In this document: positions 1 through 13,577 of the stretch, piece after piece
How the letters are laid out: each line of letters opens with the position of its first letter
How positions within the stretch are numbered: the first letter of the stretch is position 1
From: Ancylostoma caninum
Taxonomy: Eukaryota > Nematoda > Chromadorea > Rhabditida > Ancylostomatidae
Assembly (NCBI GenBank): GCA_037903475.1
Contig: JBAJFG010000615.1
Coordinates: 954,501 to 1,018,500 of the forward strand
Direction: 5' to 3'
Length of the DNA: 64,000 bases
Position numbers and translations under genes: made by a program
The notes under the pieces: generated by a model
What the model saw: the letters and a program-made list of their open reading frames with translations, nothing else
Told to the model about the DNA's origin: nothing
Databases searched by the model: none

Positions 1-469
1 TTAAAAAATAGTCAAAAAAGTGCTTTATCACAATAGTGGTTAATTTCACGAAAATTAATAAAATACTGATCATTGTGTCTGTTCTCAAAAACTCCAGTGA
101 AAACCGTTAACTAGAAACTCTTTTCGGTCATGCCCAACAGCGTTTCGCTCTACAATGTATGAGAGAAATCCCCCTGAAATTTGTCGTATATACTATGAGC
201 GAGCGAAGCGAGCATTGCGAAAAGTCTGGCCGTTCGGCTGACGCCGAACTTCCAGACTTTTCGCAATGCTCGCTTCGCTCGCATTTCTTCGTGTTCATTC
301 TAAAAGACTCGTAGGCATGGCGAAATTTCCGACATTTTCTCCCGCCATCTTCTCGTGGCGTTCCCTCAGATGGAAGTCCACCATTCAAAGAAGTTCAATC
401 TTATTTTCCAAAGAGATTTTACCCTTTGCTCGATTGGACTAGCTAAATGTAGCTACGTATGTGCAACCG
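1..469. repeat. Non-coding start of window with an 84-bp hairpin
   Basis: No gene is recognisable here. The notable structure is a near-perfect inverted repeat at 199-282: arms 199-229 and 252-282 of 31 bp, GC-rich, with a second small inverted repeat (gttcggc/gccgaac) inside the loop. It would fold into one long hairpin. It resembles a small foldback element but no target duplication is clear. Confidence 0.6.
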
Positions 470-990
470 ATTCAATATAAATTGCCACAGGAAATAGCTT
501 ACCTCATTTTGGCTGCAGTAGTTGATCAAGTGATAAAAGTGGTTTGAGCATATAAAAGAAGAGGGGGCGGTGTGCCCACGCAGAAATGAGGTGCGGAAGG
601 GGTTGTGATGGGGAATGCGGAAGGGATTGTGATGGGGAAAGAATCAAATGAACGATAGACTACTGACTATTGTAATTCGGAATTTGGCATTTCCAACTGT
701 TTTTGAGCGCTGATGAGACAATTGAGGTCTCTCAAAATATTTTATGGCCACCGAGCGTCGTCACCCTTGATAGGCCGCAGACACGACATTTACGTCACTT
801 CCTAACGCCCGTGTACCCTTATCAGAGCCACTTTTGGGCGCCGGCGCACCCTTACCACACAGTTGGGCCCGTCACCGGCGTTTTCACCACTTTTCGACGC
901 CGGTGCACCCTTACCACACAGTTGGACCCGTCACCCAGCGTTTTCACCACTTTTGGCGAGCTCAATTCACAGCATTGGACGCCCTGAAAG
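470..990 (+). repeat. TATA-plus-minisatellite repeat, copy 1
   Basis: This is the first of three similar ~0.5-kb repeats; the others are at about 29290-29820 and 35480-35930. Each has a leader ending in a TATAAAAGA-type box (here near 550) followed by an AG-rich stretch. Each then has a degenerate minisatellite whose unit of roughly 50-65 bp contains GCGCACCCTTAYCACAC and GTTGGACCC. The short open frames here are translations of the repeat units and are not taken as genes. Confidence 0.55.
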
Positions 991-1022
991 TGACTCTGCG
1001 CCATTGAAATGGCCTTCTTTTC

Positions 1023-1094
1023 GAGGAGGGTGTCGACTGAATGGTTTTAAGTTACTCCATAGCAACTTAAAACCATTCAGCCGACACCCTCCTC
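1023..1094. repeat. 30-bp-arm inverted repeat
   Basis: Two 30-bp arms (1023-1052 and 1065-1094) are reverse complements with one mismatch, separated by 12 bp. A partial third copy of the arm word (gtgtcggctgaa) lies near 1133. No coding potential. It is probably a small foldback element. Confidence 0.7.
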
Positions 1095-1149
1095 AAAAAG
1101 AGTGCTATTGCTCATCTCTGACAAAAATTTCGAGTGTCGGCTGAAAACT

Positions 1150-3700
1150 TGGCTGAATGAGTCATCGTGAATTTGAAATTGTTCTGAGATTCATTTCTCA
1201 GCAGAGCTTCTACCTTTCATTGTGGGAGTGAGCGACTGTTCAGGCGGTGTGTTGATTATTCAGCAGCGGGTGTATGCCAGGAAGAACGATAGCTGGTAAT
1301 AGCTAGCTGCTATGAACCCGTGTGTCAATATCCCATGCAACTGTAGCCCCGCCCCTAGACACATACTGAGATCCACAGGCGCCAACTGCTTCATGTTTGT
1401 TAAATATCTTCCATCACTGAAGGAGATTATGACGTATATGAAAAAGATTTAGTAGTTCGAAGGCAGTTAAAGCTTAATTTTCATTGAAATAAGACACATC
1501 ACCGCTACGGGTTATTACGTTTTTATCGTAGAACCCAAAAATCCAATGATGTTAAATGTTAAATGTTAAATCCACATTCGATCTAGCCCTGAACCAAATA
1601 AAGTCTTCGGTACTTCATACAGAGTGGGCTAGCATGTGCATCGTGCTAGATGGGCGTGGCAACCTTTACATGGGGTACGCGGAGCGGCTAGCAGCTGTCA
1701 CGAGCTATCGTTCTTCCTGACCGCCACCCTTCAGCAGCCACTCAGCTGAGATGATCTGGACTGAGAGTGAGGCTTTACTACGGGCCCGAGATTTGGTTGA
1801 AAATGCCTCAGTTTAGGTGAGCCAAAGAAGTGCATGTCCACTGGCGTGACGGGCAAATCCATACAGGTTCACAGCCTACCAAGAAAAATTTCAGTGAGTG
1901 AGGCCTTGGATCTCTTCTTGTAATATTGTGTTGGCCAGACCTTTGCCTAACAGAATATCCATTTGAACCTGGTGTGAATCCATTTTTCGCCTAGAAAATC
2001 CATATAAATCAAAGTGTACTGAAAACTGACCTTTCGCACTTCGTTGACTCATGTGGTTCAAAATTTCTTCTTTACTTAAGTTCCACTGAACCGCAAAAAT
2101 CTAAGGGTAACGCTGATCATAATATTTTTCATTACCCAGAAAATCTCAAGTTTGAGCTGAGTTACGCATCTTGGAATGCGCACCTCCAAAACGGCCATTA
2201 TTTGTGGGACAACCTAATAGTTACATTCACCACAGACAACCGAAATGCGTTACCACATATGGTTGGAAAAAAGCTGTCTGTCCAAGATGAGTCAGTGGGT
2301 CCATGAGATATGCGCTGTGGTAAGATATGTCTTTTTGATACAAGATAGATAATGTCTGTTCATCCACCTGCATCAATCTCATTTGTGTACAATGAAGATT
2401 TGCCAGCAAAGCGAGCATCAAGAAATGTCTGGAAGTCCGGCGTGAGCCGGACAGCCAGACTAGGACTAGCATCTCCTATTCGGAAATCTTTGAATCTTTC
2501 TCTCCTCAATAAAGAAAAGAACACGACAACGCGCGAGCTCCTGGCGGGGAAATAGTTGTGCAAACTTTATACGATCACTTATTGCTCCCCTCCGCACACA
2601 TTTCAGAACGTACCTTATAGCCTGGGCAGTTTTTTTTTTGAGCCCTCCCATTTGAATTAAATCAACAACTTTTGCTAAGCCTCTGTGTGTAGTCATGACT
2701 GGACAGTGAGAGAACCTTGAACAAGTCCTCTTTTTCCTCAGTTTTTAGCTCTGATTTCAAACACCTGTTGGAAATGCACGACATGATGCAGCAGTCAAGT
2801 GTCGCAGAGAAATCTCCTCCCCTTTCCTACTTCCTTGTACCATTGAGAGTGCAGAAAACGGAAAGGTTATTCTGTTGGCTAAGCAGATTAGCAACCTTTA
2901 ATCAGTATTGACGCTTTGCGATAGGCTTTCGGAATTGACGCTTTGCGATAGGCTTTCGGCGCCACATGCACATCCTTCACTTTTGCCCCGCTTGAGCTTT
3001 CTACAACGCCTCCACTCCGTGAGACTTTTTGCCTTCTTCAAAACTCGGAAGTTCTTGCCATAACAACGTTTCTCGGAGTATTCGCATAAGTGATAGGCCT
3101 CTGCGAAGCGATGAATAGACATTTCTTGTACTTACATGCGCAAGAAGTCTCTATTACTAGCAAAATCTAGTTAACTAATTCCTTGAGTTGAGCGGGGAGT
3201 TGATGATTCGGAACCTCATACGTGTTCGTGCTATGACGATGCGCAAGCTCGGTCATTCGTTCAAGTGCGCGTTACTTCCACGCGGCGGGAACGCGTAAAG
3301 GGAGAGCCCGAAAGTGACAAGACAACGCCAGCGTAATCTTCTCTCTCCTCATCCGCTGCCTAGAAAAACCCATCTCGAAGAGGTATAAAAGAGGCTAATA
3401 TCTTTTTTGTGAGCTTGACTGCTACTACTACTACTGCTCTTGCTTGTTGATATACTTATTCGGTCATTCATCTATTCTTTTATTCCCCTTTTCCTTCTCC
3501 TTTTCTATACAGTACCGTAAAATGCAGCTTGTAAGATAAACTTACTTGTAATTTTACTGCTCTACGGTGTTCATGGAAAATACCTCCTGAGAGAACTATT
3601 CGAGGAAGAAAGTCTGTGTAGAGAAGTTCAGAAGGATTGTAGTTGTGTTTGCTCACTGAAACACTTTACAGACAATGGTGGAACACTTGAATTTCCCGGG
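1150..3700. other. Intergenic stretch, no gene recognised
   Basis: Only short uncorrelated open frames occur, with no recognisable protein. Two local features stand out: a tandem duplication of a ~31-bp unit containing TTGACGCTTTGCGATAGGC at 2909-2960, and a TATA-like sequence (gtataaaag) near 3382. The latter has no supported gene behind it. Confidence 0.5.
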
Positions 3701-3704
3701 TTAA

Positions 3705-4368
3705 AGGCAGCACCCACGAAAATAGTTGTCACTCAATTTTAGCGCGATCTTGGGTTTCTGACTGTGAGGAACATGGATGATGTGGTCAATTTTGTCAGAA
3801 CTCACGCTGAAATGGCTTTCGGATGCTACCATTCTGCTGCATTATAGCAAGGCGACCGAGTTACACGGGTGGAGTAGGTCAAGGAAGTTGATAATGTTGC
3901 CTTTACTGTCAGTGGATTTCTTAAAGCAACCAGATAGTCGACTAATTTCTCAGCTTGCCTGAAGGAGAAAAAACACAAATGGAAGGGAAATATAGAAATA
4001 TAATGTTCACCACAGAGACATTCCCCAAGAAAAGAAACAAAAATTGTGGTCAGGTGTGAAGAGGTAACAAACGGAAATTTACACCTTTTTTGAGAATTTG
4101 AAAGTTCTGGAAAAAGAAGCGTTCTTACGGTCTAACAACAACCAAAAGAGCGTAAATGGAGCCAAGAGATCATCACAATGTAATACGTGAGCATGGAAAG
4201 CAAGCGTTACCTTTGGGAAACTGACTGACTGCGGCAGAAAACAGCTGATCCGTATCGCGCCACATCTCATCCACAGATACTCGGATACTAAGTCTAACTT
4301 GTTACATCATGGTAATGAACATGCCAACATTCAAAATATCTGGCATGAAGATTATCGTGGGTGCTGCC
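3705..4368. mobile_element. TTAA-flanked inverted-repeat element, copy 1
   Basis: The 664-bp segment begins AGGCAGCACCCACG after TTAA (3701-3704) and ends with its reverse complement before TTAA (4369-4372). The TTAA duplication with short terminal repeats is what piggyBac-type non-autonomous elements leave. It has no open frame of note. Related copies are at 7461-7862, 52968-53713 and, more divergent, 54226-55053. Confidence 0.7.
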
Positions 4369-4372
4369 TTAA

Positions 4373-7341
4373 GGCTAGTAGGAGCAAACTTCCAATCTAA
4401 AATCTGGGATCTGCGGCATTTACTTTTTTATTACACACGAATCTTAAGGGGAGCGTAACTAAACGCACGGGAAAAGACCACAACTTTCTGATTCTCCCAT
4501 GCGTATCTACCTATTTCACCACTTTTTGTGAGTTCTAAGAGTTTTGTCTTTGAACTGATAGAACTCTGTTTCCTCTACAAAATGCCACAGGATTTGTCAC
4601 TGGCACACTCCATTCGAAGAAATTCGGATAACAGGGAAAGACCTAGGAGTTCCACCTATTGAACTTTTGACTGGCTAGATAATAGTTTATGTAGTTATAA
4701 ATGTCCGTTTGACTAAAAAACAATTTATTTATCTATATGAATGAGCAAGCAAATGTTCACTCGTGGACAACATCTAGTACATCAATGCGAGTGAAGTATC
4801 ACGCAGATAGTAAATACGTACATAATACATATATGCAATACAATGTGTTTAAGTGTGTTGACCTTAGGAAGCCGGTGAGCGAGTTTCGACTGTAGCCAAT
4901 TTCTTGAATGCAGGAAGCGACTATATCGTGGCTAGGAAATTTGTTAAGTTCATGTGCGATCGTTATCGTAAAACTTTTGAGACTGATCTGTGTTCTAGCA
5001 ACTGAAGCCTCCAGTTTTATGCTTTCCCCTCTGGTCTTGTGGCTTACCAAGGTGAAAAATTTGGTTGAATTAATGTTGGTTTCCCAGTGAAGGCAATGAC
5101 TAGGTCATTCTTTCTCCTCCTACTGTACAGACTGTAATGAATTATTTTATACTGATTAATGATACTGTACCAAATTGCTATGAAACCAGCATTCCAACAG
5201 ATCCATGCAAAAGATATTCTCCTCATTGATTAGTGACACTTCTACTTCTTCCATACAAGGAATGGATGTCCTCTCCGATGAAATCAGTAAGCTGTGAGAC
5301 ACAGTAGCGGGTCACATAAATTTTGACTTCACCGCAGTTTCTGAAGCTTTTATTCGCTGAGGAACACTGCATCGATAGGAGCAAGTGGTATTCTGATAGT
5401 ACCAGCACTGGACTACGTAGCAGTTCAGGGGGTTTTCCTTTTCTTACTCATTGGTTATCGAATGGATCATTTTCACGTCGTACAGTTGAGGTCATTTCGT
5501 GCATAAGTTTTGTAGTCGCTGTTACGTCATCATGATGACTGAGTGCTTAGTTAACAACCCTAATGGCGTGTAGGGAGATCTGCGGTGAACGCCTGCACAG
5601 GATTCACTGTCGCAGAATGAATCGATGCTTTCATAGCTTAGCACAAACACAGTCTCTACCTCTATTCGTGACGGTCGGGTATCTGGGTTCGAATAGGCTG
5701 TTCAGGGTCACTAAGCCATTGTGATTTTGTGTCTGCACATTCAGGAAGCACTCTTCTATTATTCGACGTTATAAAGGCTTCGAAGAAGTTGCGATTCTTT
5801 ACACGGTGGAAAAGGATGGCTTTGACGGCACTTGGGCGTTCAGTAAGCCAGCATGGAGGCGGTGCAATACGAACGGAAAGATAGTTGTTCAGAAGCAAGA
5901 AATTGGAGAATAGTAAACAGTCCATACGAGTTCTTAAGCGCTATGATATGCCGTTTCAGTTGAATACAAGAACTCTGCTGAAATTGATGAAAATGAGGAA
6001 AAAGTGGAAAAAGGAAAACAAATGCAGCGGACATTTGTATTTCCACAACCCATACTCCCTTTTTTCGGCTGTGGTTTGCTATGCAGCACGCTTAAAATGC
6101 GTACACTGTTCTAGAAGGCTAAGATACAGAACATTGTTAAAGTTAATAACCTACGTAAAGATGTATATACCAAGGTCCGTAGTAAAGTATCATGGCGGTG
6201 ATTGCGAGCCAGCTCGCATCCACGCATTGTAGCATACCAGGCATTGCCAACCACTTCACTTCAGGGAGTGCGCATTTACGAAGAGCAGAGATCATCGCGC
6301 CGTTATGAGATGATCGCCTTCTTATGCTGCGGGGATATGTAGTGGGAAAGGCGAACAGACACTACACTATGTTACAAGTTCGGTTTTGAGTTGTTATGTG
6401 AGAACTACTCATCCAGCGAAGTTGCCGGGGAATCTTCTTCATTCATGTGGATGAGGGTGATATGCACTGCTGCTGTTTAGACAGACCAAAGCTAACCAAT
6501 ATGCCTGGCATCAGTCATTGCCATTTAGGCTCTTACAACTATCCGCTAATCACATTCAAATCAACCCCGCTGCATTTATTTTGAGTTAGAGTTCATATGA
6601 GGACATCCTGCTATTCGCAGTCCATTCATCCTTGCATTTCAGAAAAACGGGAAGACAGCTTGACCGGCTCACCTCCTGTCATGGATCTCGATGCTGCAGA
6701 TAGGCAACCAAAGCGGCTCATTTTCTCTTATTAGTGCTTTTCTTTCCGCATATTGCGACCTGTGCAGCAACTGGATGGGATTTTGAAGATTTCATAGCGT
6801 TTGAGGACTAGGTGCAATAGAGAAAACGACTCATGTCGACGCTGACCGAACGTTTTTAATTTCGTTTGTTATTGATGTGTACGTTCGTTAGGTAAGCTTG
6901 CCATCAAGAGAGAAAATAATAAGTTCCCATCTAATTCACTCCGTTACTTCACGGAGGTTGATAATAGATAGAAGCTGACATAATTAGGCAGTAAATGTAA
7001 GTCTGCCATGTTATCAAATGAGTCCCCTAGGAGAACATTGTTTCATTCAGTTGCGCAATTGATTTTTTTGGTGAAACTCACAGTTACCTAGGAAGTCGAA
7101 ATCATAATTAGAACCAAAAAATTCCCTACCAAAGCAGCTTCATGAAGGGGATCTGCTACAATTTCTGTAAAAAATACCCGCCTACTAGACAAAAATTGAA
7201 ACCTGCCTGCTCTGGTAACCGTGCACGAGAAGCGCAGCACCAGCAGTGTAATATCGCGAGTACAGGGTCTAGCGGCAACCACTCTTATTTGCTGCTATCC
7301 TCCCCTGAATTGTTCAAACTTTCCTCCTTTTATCTGAAACT
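4373..7341. other. Intergenic stretch, no gene recognised
   Basis: About 3 kb of AT-rich sequence. The longest open frames (up to 115 codons near 5885-6232) show no domain I recognise, no splice-supported continuation and no codon pattern resembling the genes to the right. I see nothing else in it. Confidence 0.45.
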
Positions 7342-8306
7342 AGCTGCCGTACCCGGCTTCGCTCGGGTGTTCAATTTCTCCCGGCAATTTGAACCTGATG
7401 TCAACACTTGTTGAACCTAAAAATCCTCTCAAAATGTTCATCATTTGGTGGTCAGCTTAGAGGCAGCACTCACGGAAATTCTTGTGTCGAATATTTCGCG
7501 GTATATCGCGGTTTTCGGGGATGATGAACTCATTGACAACGATGAAGTAGTGTGAAACACGCGAAAGACATAGAAAATAATGGCGGTATTTCATGCGTGC
7601 GCATAGCGCGGTCGAGTGTTCCGTGATGGGTCCCGCCCCGAAACCCTGCAAATGGTATGAATTCCATAAACGAGCCTCCGCTGAAGCACATGCGTATACC
7701 CTGCAACGGCGTTAGCTGGCGCGCTGAAGCCTAAATGTCCAGGCAGTATCATCGCAGCTGGGCGGCCATCCACGGTGTTCAACTTACTGTTGCGATTGTC
7801 CAGCGGCCCGCTACATGGTAAGCGACTCATTTTAGAAGTGAGAATTTCCGTGAGCGCTGCCTTTAAGTTATCCTTCTTCACCCCTCCCCCTTCCCTCGAA
7901 AAACGGGGTGAACTTGCTTGGCTGGTGAATAAACCCTTCTAAGATGCTTACCTTTCCCGCGTTCAGCGTTCCAGAAAATCGCAGAAGGCACGTTTTCACC
8001 AACCCGTGTGCAAGAATGCCGAAAAATCGATAAAATTAATAAATCGATAATTTGGCGCACAATGGTTGTCATAATCGTGTTCAGCGTATTGAGGTGCCCC
8101 AGTAGACATGTTCTCGCTAGTCCCTGGCCAAGAAGAGCGAAAAGTCAATAAAATCGATATAATCGATAAACTAATCAATAGCCCCAGGCCTATAGCCTAT
8201 AACCTCCGCCGGCCCGTGGAGGGTCTGCCTGCAAAATTTGGTCCCGATCGGTTCATCCTCCGCGATTTCTATTCGGAACACGCAAACACACAATTTCACT
8301 TTTATA
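7342..8306 (+). repeat. CCCGGCTTCGC-headed repeat with internal units, copy 1
   Basis: It opens with a GC-rich word (tacccggcttcgctcggg), carries one to two units of a ~125-bp sequence (GTTCAGCGTAT ... GACATGT ... AAAATCGATA), and closes with a conserved block (cctccgcgatttctattcgg) leading into a CA-rich tail. A TTAA-flanked element (7461-7862) sits inside. The second copy at 9744-10645 has more internal units and a long (CA)n tail. A simple-repeat tail suggests a non-autonomous retroposed repeat, but no reverse transcriptase is present. Confidence 0.5.
7461..7862. mobile_element. TTAA-type inverted-repeat element, copy 2
   Basis: The 402-bp segment has ends AGGCAGCACTCACGG and its near reverse complement. 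It is flanked by TTAG on the left and TTAA on the right, so one target site has decayed. It is the same family as 3705-4368 and 52968-53713 and is non-coding. Confidence 0.6.
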
Positions 8307-8308
8307 TA

Positions 8309-8848
8309 CAGGGGGGGCCATAAGTTATTGTACAACGTTTGCTCATTTATTTCTCCACCAGCAACACATGGATTATCCTGCTCTTTTCGCTGCCGAATAG
8401 AGCAGGGATCAAAGTATCTTACAGTTAAAACCCGGTTTCCCGGGAGAGTTTTGCTTTGGAGCAGTTGGACTTAGAACAGGTTTTTGAAAAAAGCGGGTTG
8501 ATGTGGAAATTTTTTACGAAAAATCCACCAAATCTCTAAAGTGGGGTGTACTGCTTAGATGCATCTTAAAGAGCAAAGAATGCTCTTTCTAAAAATATCA
8601 AACTGTTTTTGTGGCTGTTTTGCTCGGAAATTGCGGGCAGAGTTAGTGCATTTTGCGGCACCGAAAGTCTGCAATGAATGTTTCCGATAAACTTTTTTCT
8701 TTATCTTGGAAGTATCCAGGAGGTTTTTGTGATCAAAAGATAGAGCAAATCCAGCTCTATTAAACAGTGCCTAGTGCGGCAAAAAATATTTTACTACTGC
8801 GGAGAAATGGGCCAGCAAACGTTGTACAATAACTTATGGCCCCCCCTG
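8309..8848. mobile_element. TA-flanked MITE with 45-bp terminal repeats
   Basis: The 540-bp element starts CAGGGGGGGCCATAAG after TA (8307-8308) and ends with the reverse complement before TA (8849-8850). The terminal repeats extend about 45 bp. There is no transposase frame. The TA duplication and CAGGG ends point to mobilisation by a Tc1/mariner-type transposase. The mariner remnant at 8851 begins directly at this element's right-hand TA. Confidence 0.8.
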
Positions 8849-8850
8849 TA

Positions 8851-9733
8851 TTAGGTTGGTAAGAAAGTCTTGAGCCGATTTTTTTGAAAGTTCCAGAACT
8901 TTTGATTATTGATCGGTACCATGACCTACCATGTGGTAATCGTAGACCAAACTCGGGGCTTCTCCATAATAGGCATATATGGCCGAATTGGCTTTCCTAA
9001 CTTTAATTACGACGTCAATTCTAAAAGAGGTCCTCCTACCCAAGATCAGTTTTTCCTTCATTGACCACACCGAAAGGAGTTTTTGGAATAACTAATTACT
9101 GGAGATGAGAGTTGTGTCCTCTACGATTCTAACATACATCTTGCCATGTGGCTCCATCGAGCAGGAGATCCACCAAATTGCACCCCCACCCAAACAAGTG
9201 TTTCCTTTGTTACCTCTGAAATTCGCCAGGAATGTCGTATTGTAAGCTGCCCCCGCAAACATACAAGGTCATCAGTAACACATACGCCAATCAGTTCCGG
9301 AAGGTCGCGGATGCTGTTTGAGAAAAACGGCCAAGACGAGTTTTTTGTACACCTACGCCATGGTGACGCTAGGCCCCATTTTGCTTAAGGGACCCCTGAA
9401 AAATAGGAGGAGCTGGGTTGGGACACGCTTCCCCACTTACCGTATTCTCCTGACGTTGCCACTTCTGACTGTCACTTATTTCATCCCCTCGAGGCATTCC
9501 TGGCTAAGAAAAAATTCACCAAAGTTGACCATGTTGGAACGGAGGTCAGCGATTTCTTTGGCTTCCAGTCTTCCCAGTTCTGGGAGAAGGGGAACGCTGA
9601 CCGGCCCATTAGGTGGGACACAGCAGTGACTAACTGTGGCTATTATATTGTTGAGCAAATTCCACTGTGGGCTGAGTAATAAAATAGAGCGCAAAGAAGT
9701 CCAAAACGGCTCAAGACTTTCTTACCACCCTAA
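8851..9733 (+). pseudogene. Degenerate mariner transposon
   Basis: The terminal repeats TTAGGTTGGTAAGAAAG (left) and the reverse complement of TTAGGGTGGTAAGAAAG (right) are flanked by TA (8849-8850 and 9734-9735). Inside, on the plus strand and in shifting frames, are recognisable mariner transposase pieces. These are a TGDESCVLYDS-like catalytic motif around 9100 and the C-terminal EAFLAKKKFTKVDH...FWEKG region around 9495-9590. At 883 bp, with several stops and frameshifts, it is shorter than a full mariner (about 1.3 kb) and cannot encode a functional enzyme. Confidence 0.85.
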
Positions 9734-9743
9734 TATACACGAG

Positions 9744-10645
<902 letters not shown>

Positions 10646-12589
10646 GTAACGGTGGCAGCAACTGAGAGAAAGATGGCAACAACTGCGAGATGCTAGGCTT
10701 TATAATAATTTGCGATCCCTAAAACTATGGTGAGAGATTCCATGGACCAAAAACCCTTTCTCGCGAATAATTTGACGTTAATTTAGGGTCGATTTATAGC
10801 TTTGAAACGACTTTGTTCATGGGTGGTCAGGTAATTCCAAAAGCGACAAGTAGGTGGTTATCAATTCCAACAGTGCAAAGTCATTACGGGATTTTGGCTG
10901 GAATAGACAAGCAATGAAGGCAAATGTATGCTCGAGAACAACACTAGTGATTTATCAAGCATTTATACTCCCATGACTTGATATTTCCCGTCTATTTGCT
11001 ACGTGCAGTAATTCTCTTATTAGCGGCATTTTTGCTAATATTTTTTGGTTGTTTTTTCGTCGTTTTTGTTCATTATGTGACCACATATTGCATACTTTTT
11101 GCATAAATTATTGGACAGAATGTTGGGCTAATTTTTGTACGAAGCCGTCAGCACAGAATTCGACAAGGCGATCTAGCAAAACACGATTGAACCGTAGAGG
11201 ATTTCACTATGATGAGAATGGCTCTGAATTTCAGTGAACTACTTAACCAGCAATAAACAACATTTCGAACTCAACAACATTTCTATGCAATATCCTTTAA
11301 CTATAATACAATACAATACAATACAATAATTAAAGTTGCTACGGAGTCATCCACGAAACAGGCGGTTGAAGTGTTTTTTTTTTTACTATTCCCATACAAC
11401 TAACTGTTATCGTACAATGCTTTCCCGGTAAAACCATAACGCAGAATAGTCTCCACGATTAGCTCATGCTCATGCCCGCTTACTGCTCCTTTCAAGTTTT
11501 ATGAAACTGCGCAACGAGTGTTTTTCTCAACTGAAGGGAACGTAGATAGCAATTCAGCCTCTAAATTTGTTGAAATGCAGCACGTTGAAAGGTCTCACGC
11601 TGGGAACCGTAACGACTTCGTTGAAAATTGATACCTGCATAGGATCTGGCCATAATTTCCATGATGAGCTGAGAAATAAACAATTCTTAGTTGTGATACC
11701 TCGCCCAGCGATACAAGACAAAATTGTGACAAATCGAAGACGTTCTTAATTTCATGTCGGCATTGAAAACTCTGAGGCAATCTAGTTATGGAAATGAAGT
11801 TGGATTAACTGCGGTTTTTGTTGCCGATATTATTTTACACTACATTGCAAATTTAAACAATGGAACGAAAACCACGTGCGCTGAGTGTTTTCTAACGAAA
11901 ATCGGTACTGTATGTACAATTATCCAGAGTGCTATCTTGATTTTAGCTTCTCCGTTCATGTGTGAAGCTCCAAAACAAAACGAAATCATTTCCTTTGAAT
12001 CTGAATACTAATTGTTAGCGTTCCATCGGGTCCTAAGTGACTTCCAGAACGTGATGAATTTTGTCTTTCTGGGCACATCTGGGTTTATTAACTGGAGCAA
12101 CATGTCGTATGCTGTATACAATAGAACAAATGCGGTGATCTTTACGTAGTTGAATGCCGCCAACCCCGCTCAAGCTTCCCAGCCCCTCACTCTGCCTGAC
12201 GGTTTACAGCTTCTTTTGTGAATGAATTGCATAGTTCCAGGTTGTGATCCGAATCTTCTATTTGGCGTTGTATTCTTTTATTCTTGATCTTTTAAATCAT
12301 TTCTCATCCCAAATACATTTCGATGTTTAGGTTTTTTGACGCGTGTGACCCCTTATTCACTACATTGGCATCGGATACATACAGCTGCACAGTAAATGTA
12401 TAGTCCAGTATTAAATACTTCACAAACGCGCCCATGTACTAGCCTACATCCACCCAGAACCTTTTTCTAGTAAGACTTCCTGATCCCTACACCTTAGCTT
12501 TAACCACATCATTCTGCACTTCTTACAATTCCTGGCTTCCTATTTGCTTCCGACATGTCTTATCTGATTAATAAACTAAATGCATATAC
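10646..12589. other. Intergenic stretch, no gene recognised
   Basis: AT-rich sequence with only short open frames and no recognisable domain. A short (ATACA)n run lies at 11309-11330. Nothing else could be supported. Confidence 0.45.
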
Positions 12590-13136
12590 TTAGCCCTCTC
12601 CCCTACGAAGAATAACCATAAAATACGAATTAGTGATATAAACAAAAATAAAAACATTGATAACGATAATGAATGCATTCGCTTCTATGATTCTAGGGGG
12701 TCCAGTGTCCTGGCTAGGAAGCCTCTTCAGACTCATCCGGGTTTCGTAATCTGGACTCCCAATACGACTCGTACTTCTTTCAGGACCAGACAGCCCAGCT
12801 CCTAACTCGAATTTTACCACATATGCTTTTCCGGCGTATGGCCCATCGATATTCACAGTGGTCTTGCAGGCTTGGAAATTCCGGGGGACGATTGCATCAG
12901 CCGGCAACGCTAGCTCAGCAAACAAGCACTGCCCTCTACAAGTTGAACATTTTTCCTGCTCTTTTAACCGAGGGTGCTCGTCGCCGTCTTCCTCCTGGCT
13001 TCGCCAGATTCCGTAACATTTCGTTTCAAACAACGTGCTTTGTCGTGTCACCTCCAGGAATCGAGGATTTCTTGTAGCGCTTCCACTCCAATCGTTTCGT
13101 TCCGTATCAAATTGTAGTTCACTTCCTCGTCCTTCT
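12590..13136 (-). CDS. Unidentified two-exon coding candidate
   Basis: I do not recognise this protein. Two minus-strand blocks look like exons. Block 13052-13136 (85 nt) begins after an atgcag acceptor and ends at a TGGAG|GTGAC donor. Block 12590-12935 begins after ttgtag. The two join in phase through an intron of 116 nt, reading ...EILDSW-R-GQCLFAELALPADA... The second block continues about 114 codons to a stop and ends in a hydrophobic stretch (around 12605-12670) followed by arginines, like a single membrane anchor. An upstream start and further 5' exons were not found, so the model is partial. It could also be a decayed host-gene or transposon fragment, because the surrounding region is dense in mobile DNA. 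Confidence 0.4.
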
Positions 13137-13577
13137 CTGCATTACACCTTGCCAACCCAGTTCGTTCGCTGGTGAAATGATGGCTGCATCGGCTCAAATC
13201 GATCCGATCGGCTCGCTATTTGAACAAGCTAGTAGCCATGTACTTTTCCGCGTGAGATCGGCACGTATGTGCTGATCACTGTGGTTTCGCCGCCTCTCTC
13301 CGAGGCCATAGATCTTTGCGAGATGGCAGGTGCTCTGCACTTTTTCACGCAGTCCGTCTGTTAGTCCCTTGGGTCATAGATGCTCTCACCATAAGCATTC
13401 AATCGCACAAGAACTTGTATCATCTCTTATCTACTTACAGTTTTCATAACAGTTATCGTTAGTTTCCAAGTTCAGTGTGACTCATTCTAATTTGCACTGT
13501 CGATGTAACTGGGCTCTACAACTCTTCCGTAAGTGTGAAACATCGTTTTGAAATCATCTGCAACGACCAACTCATAT

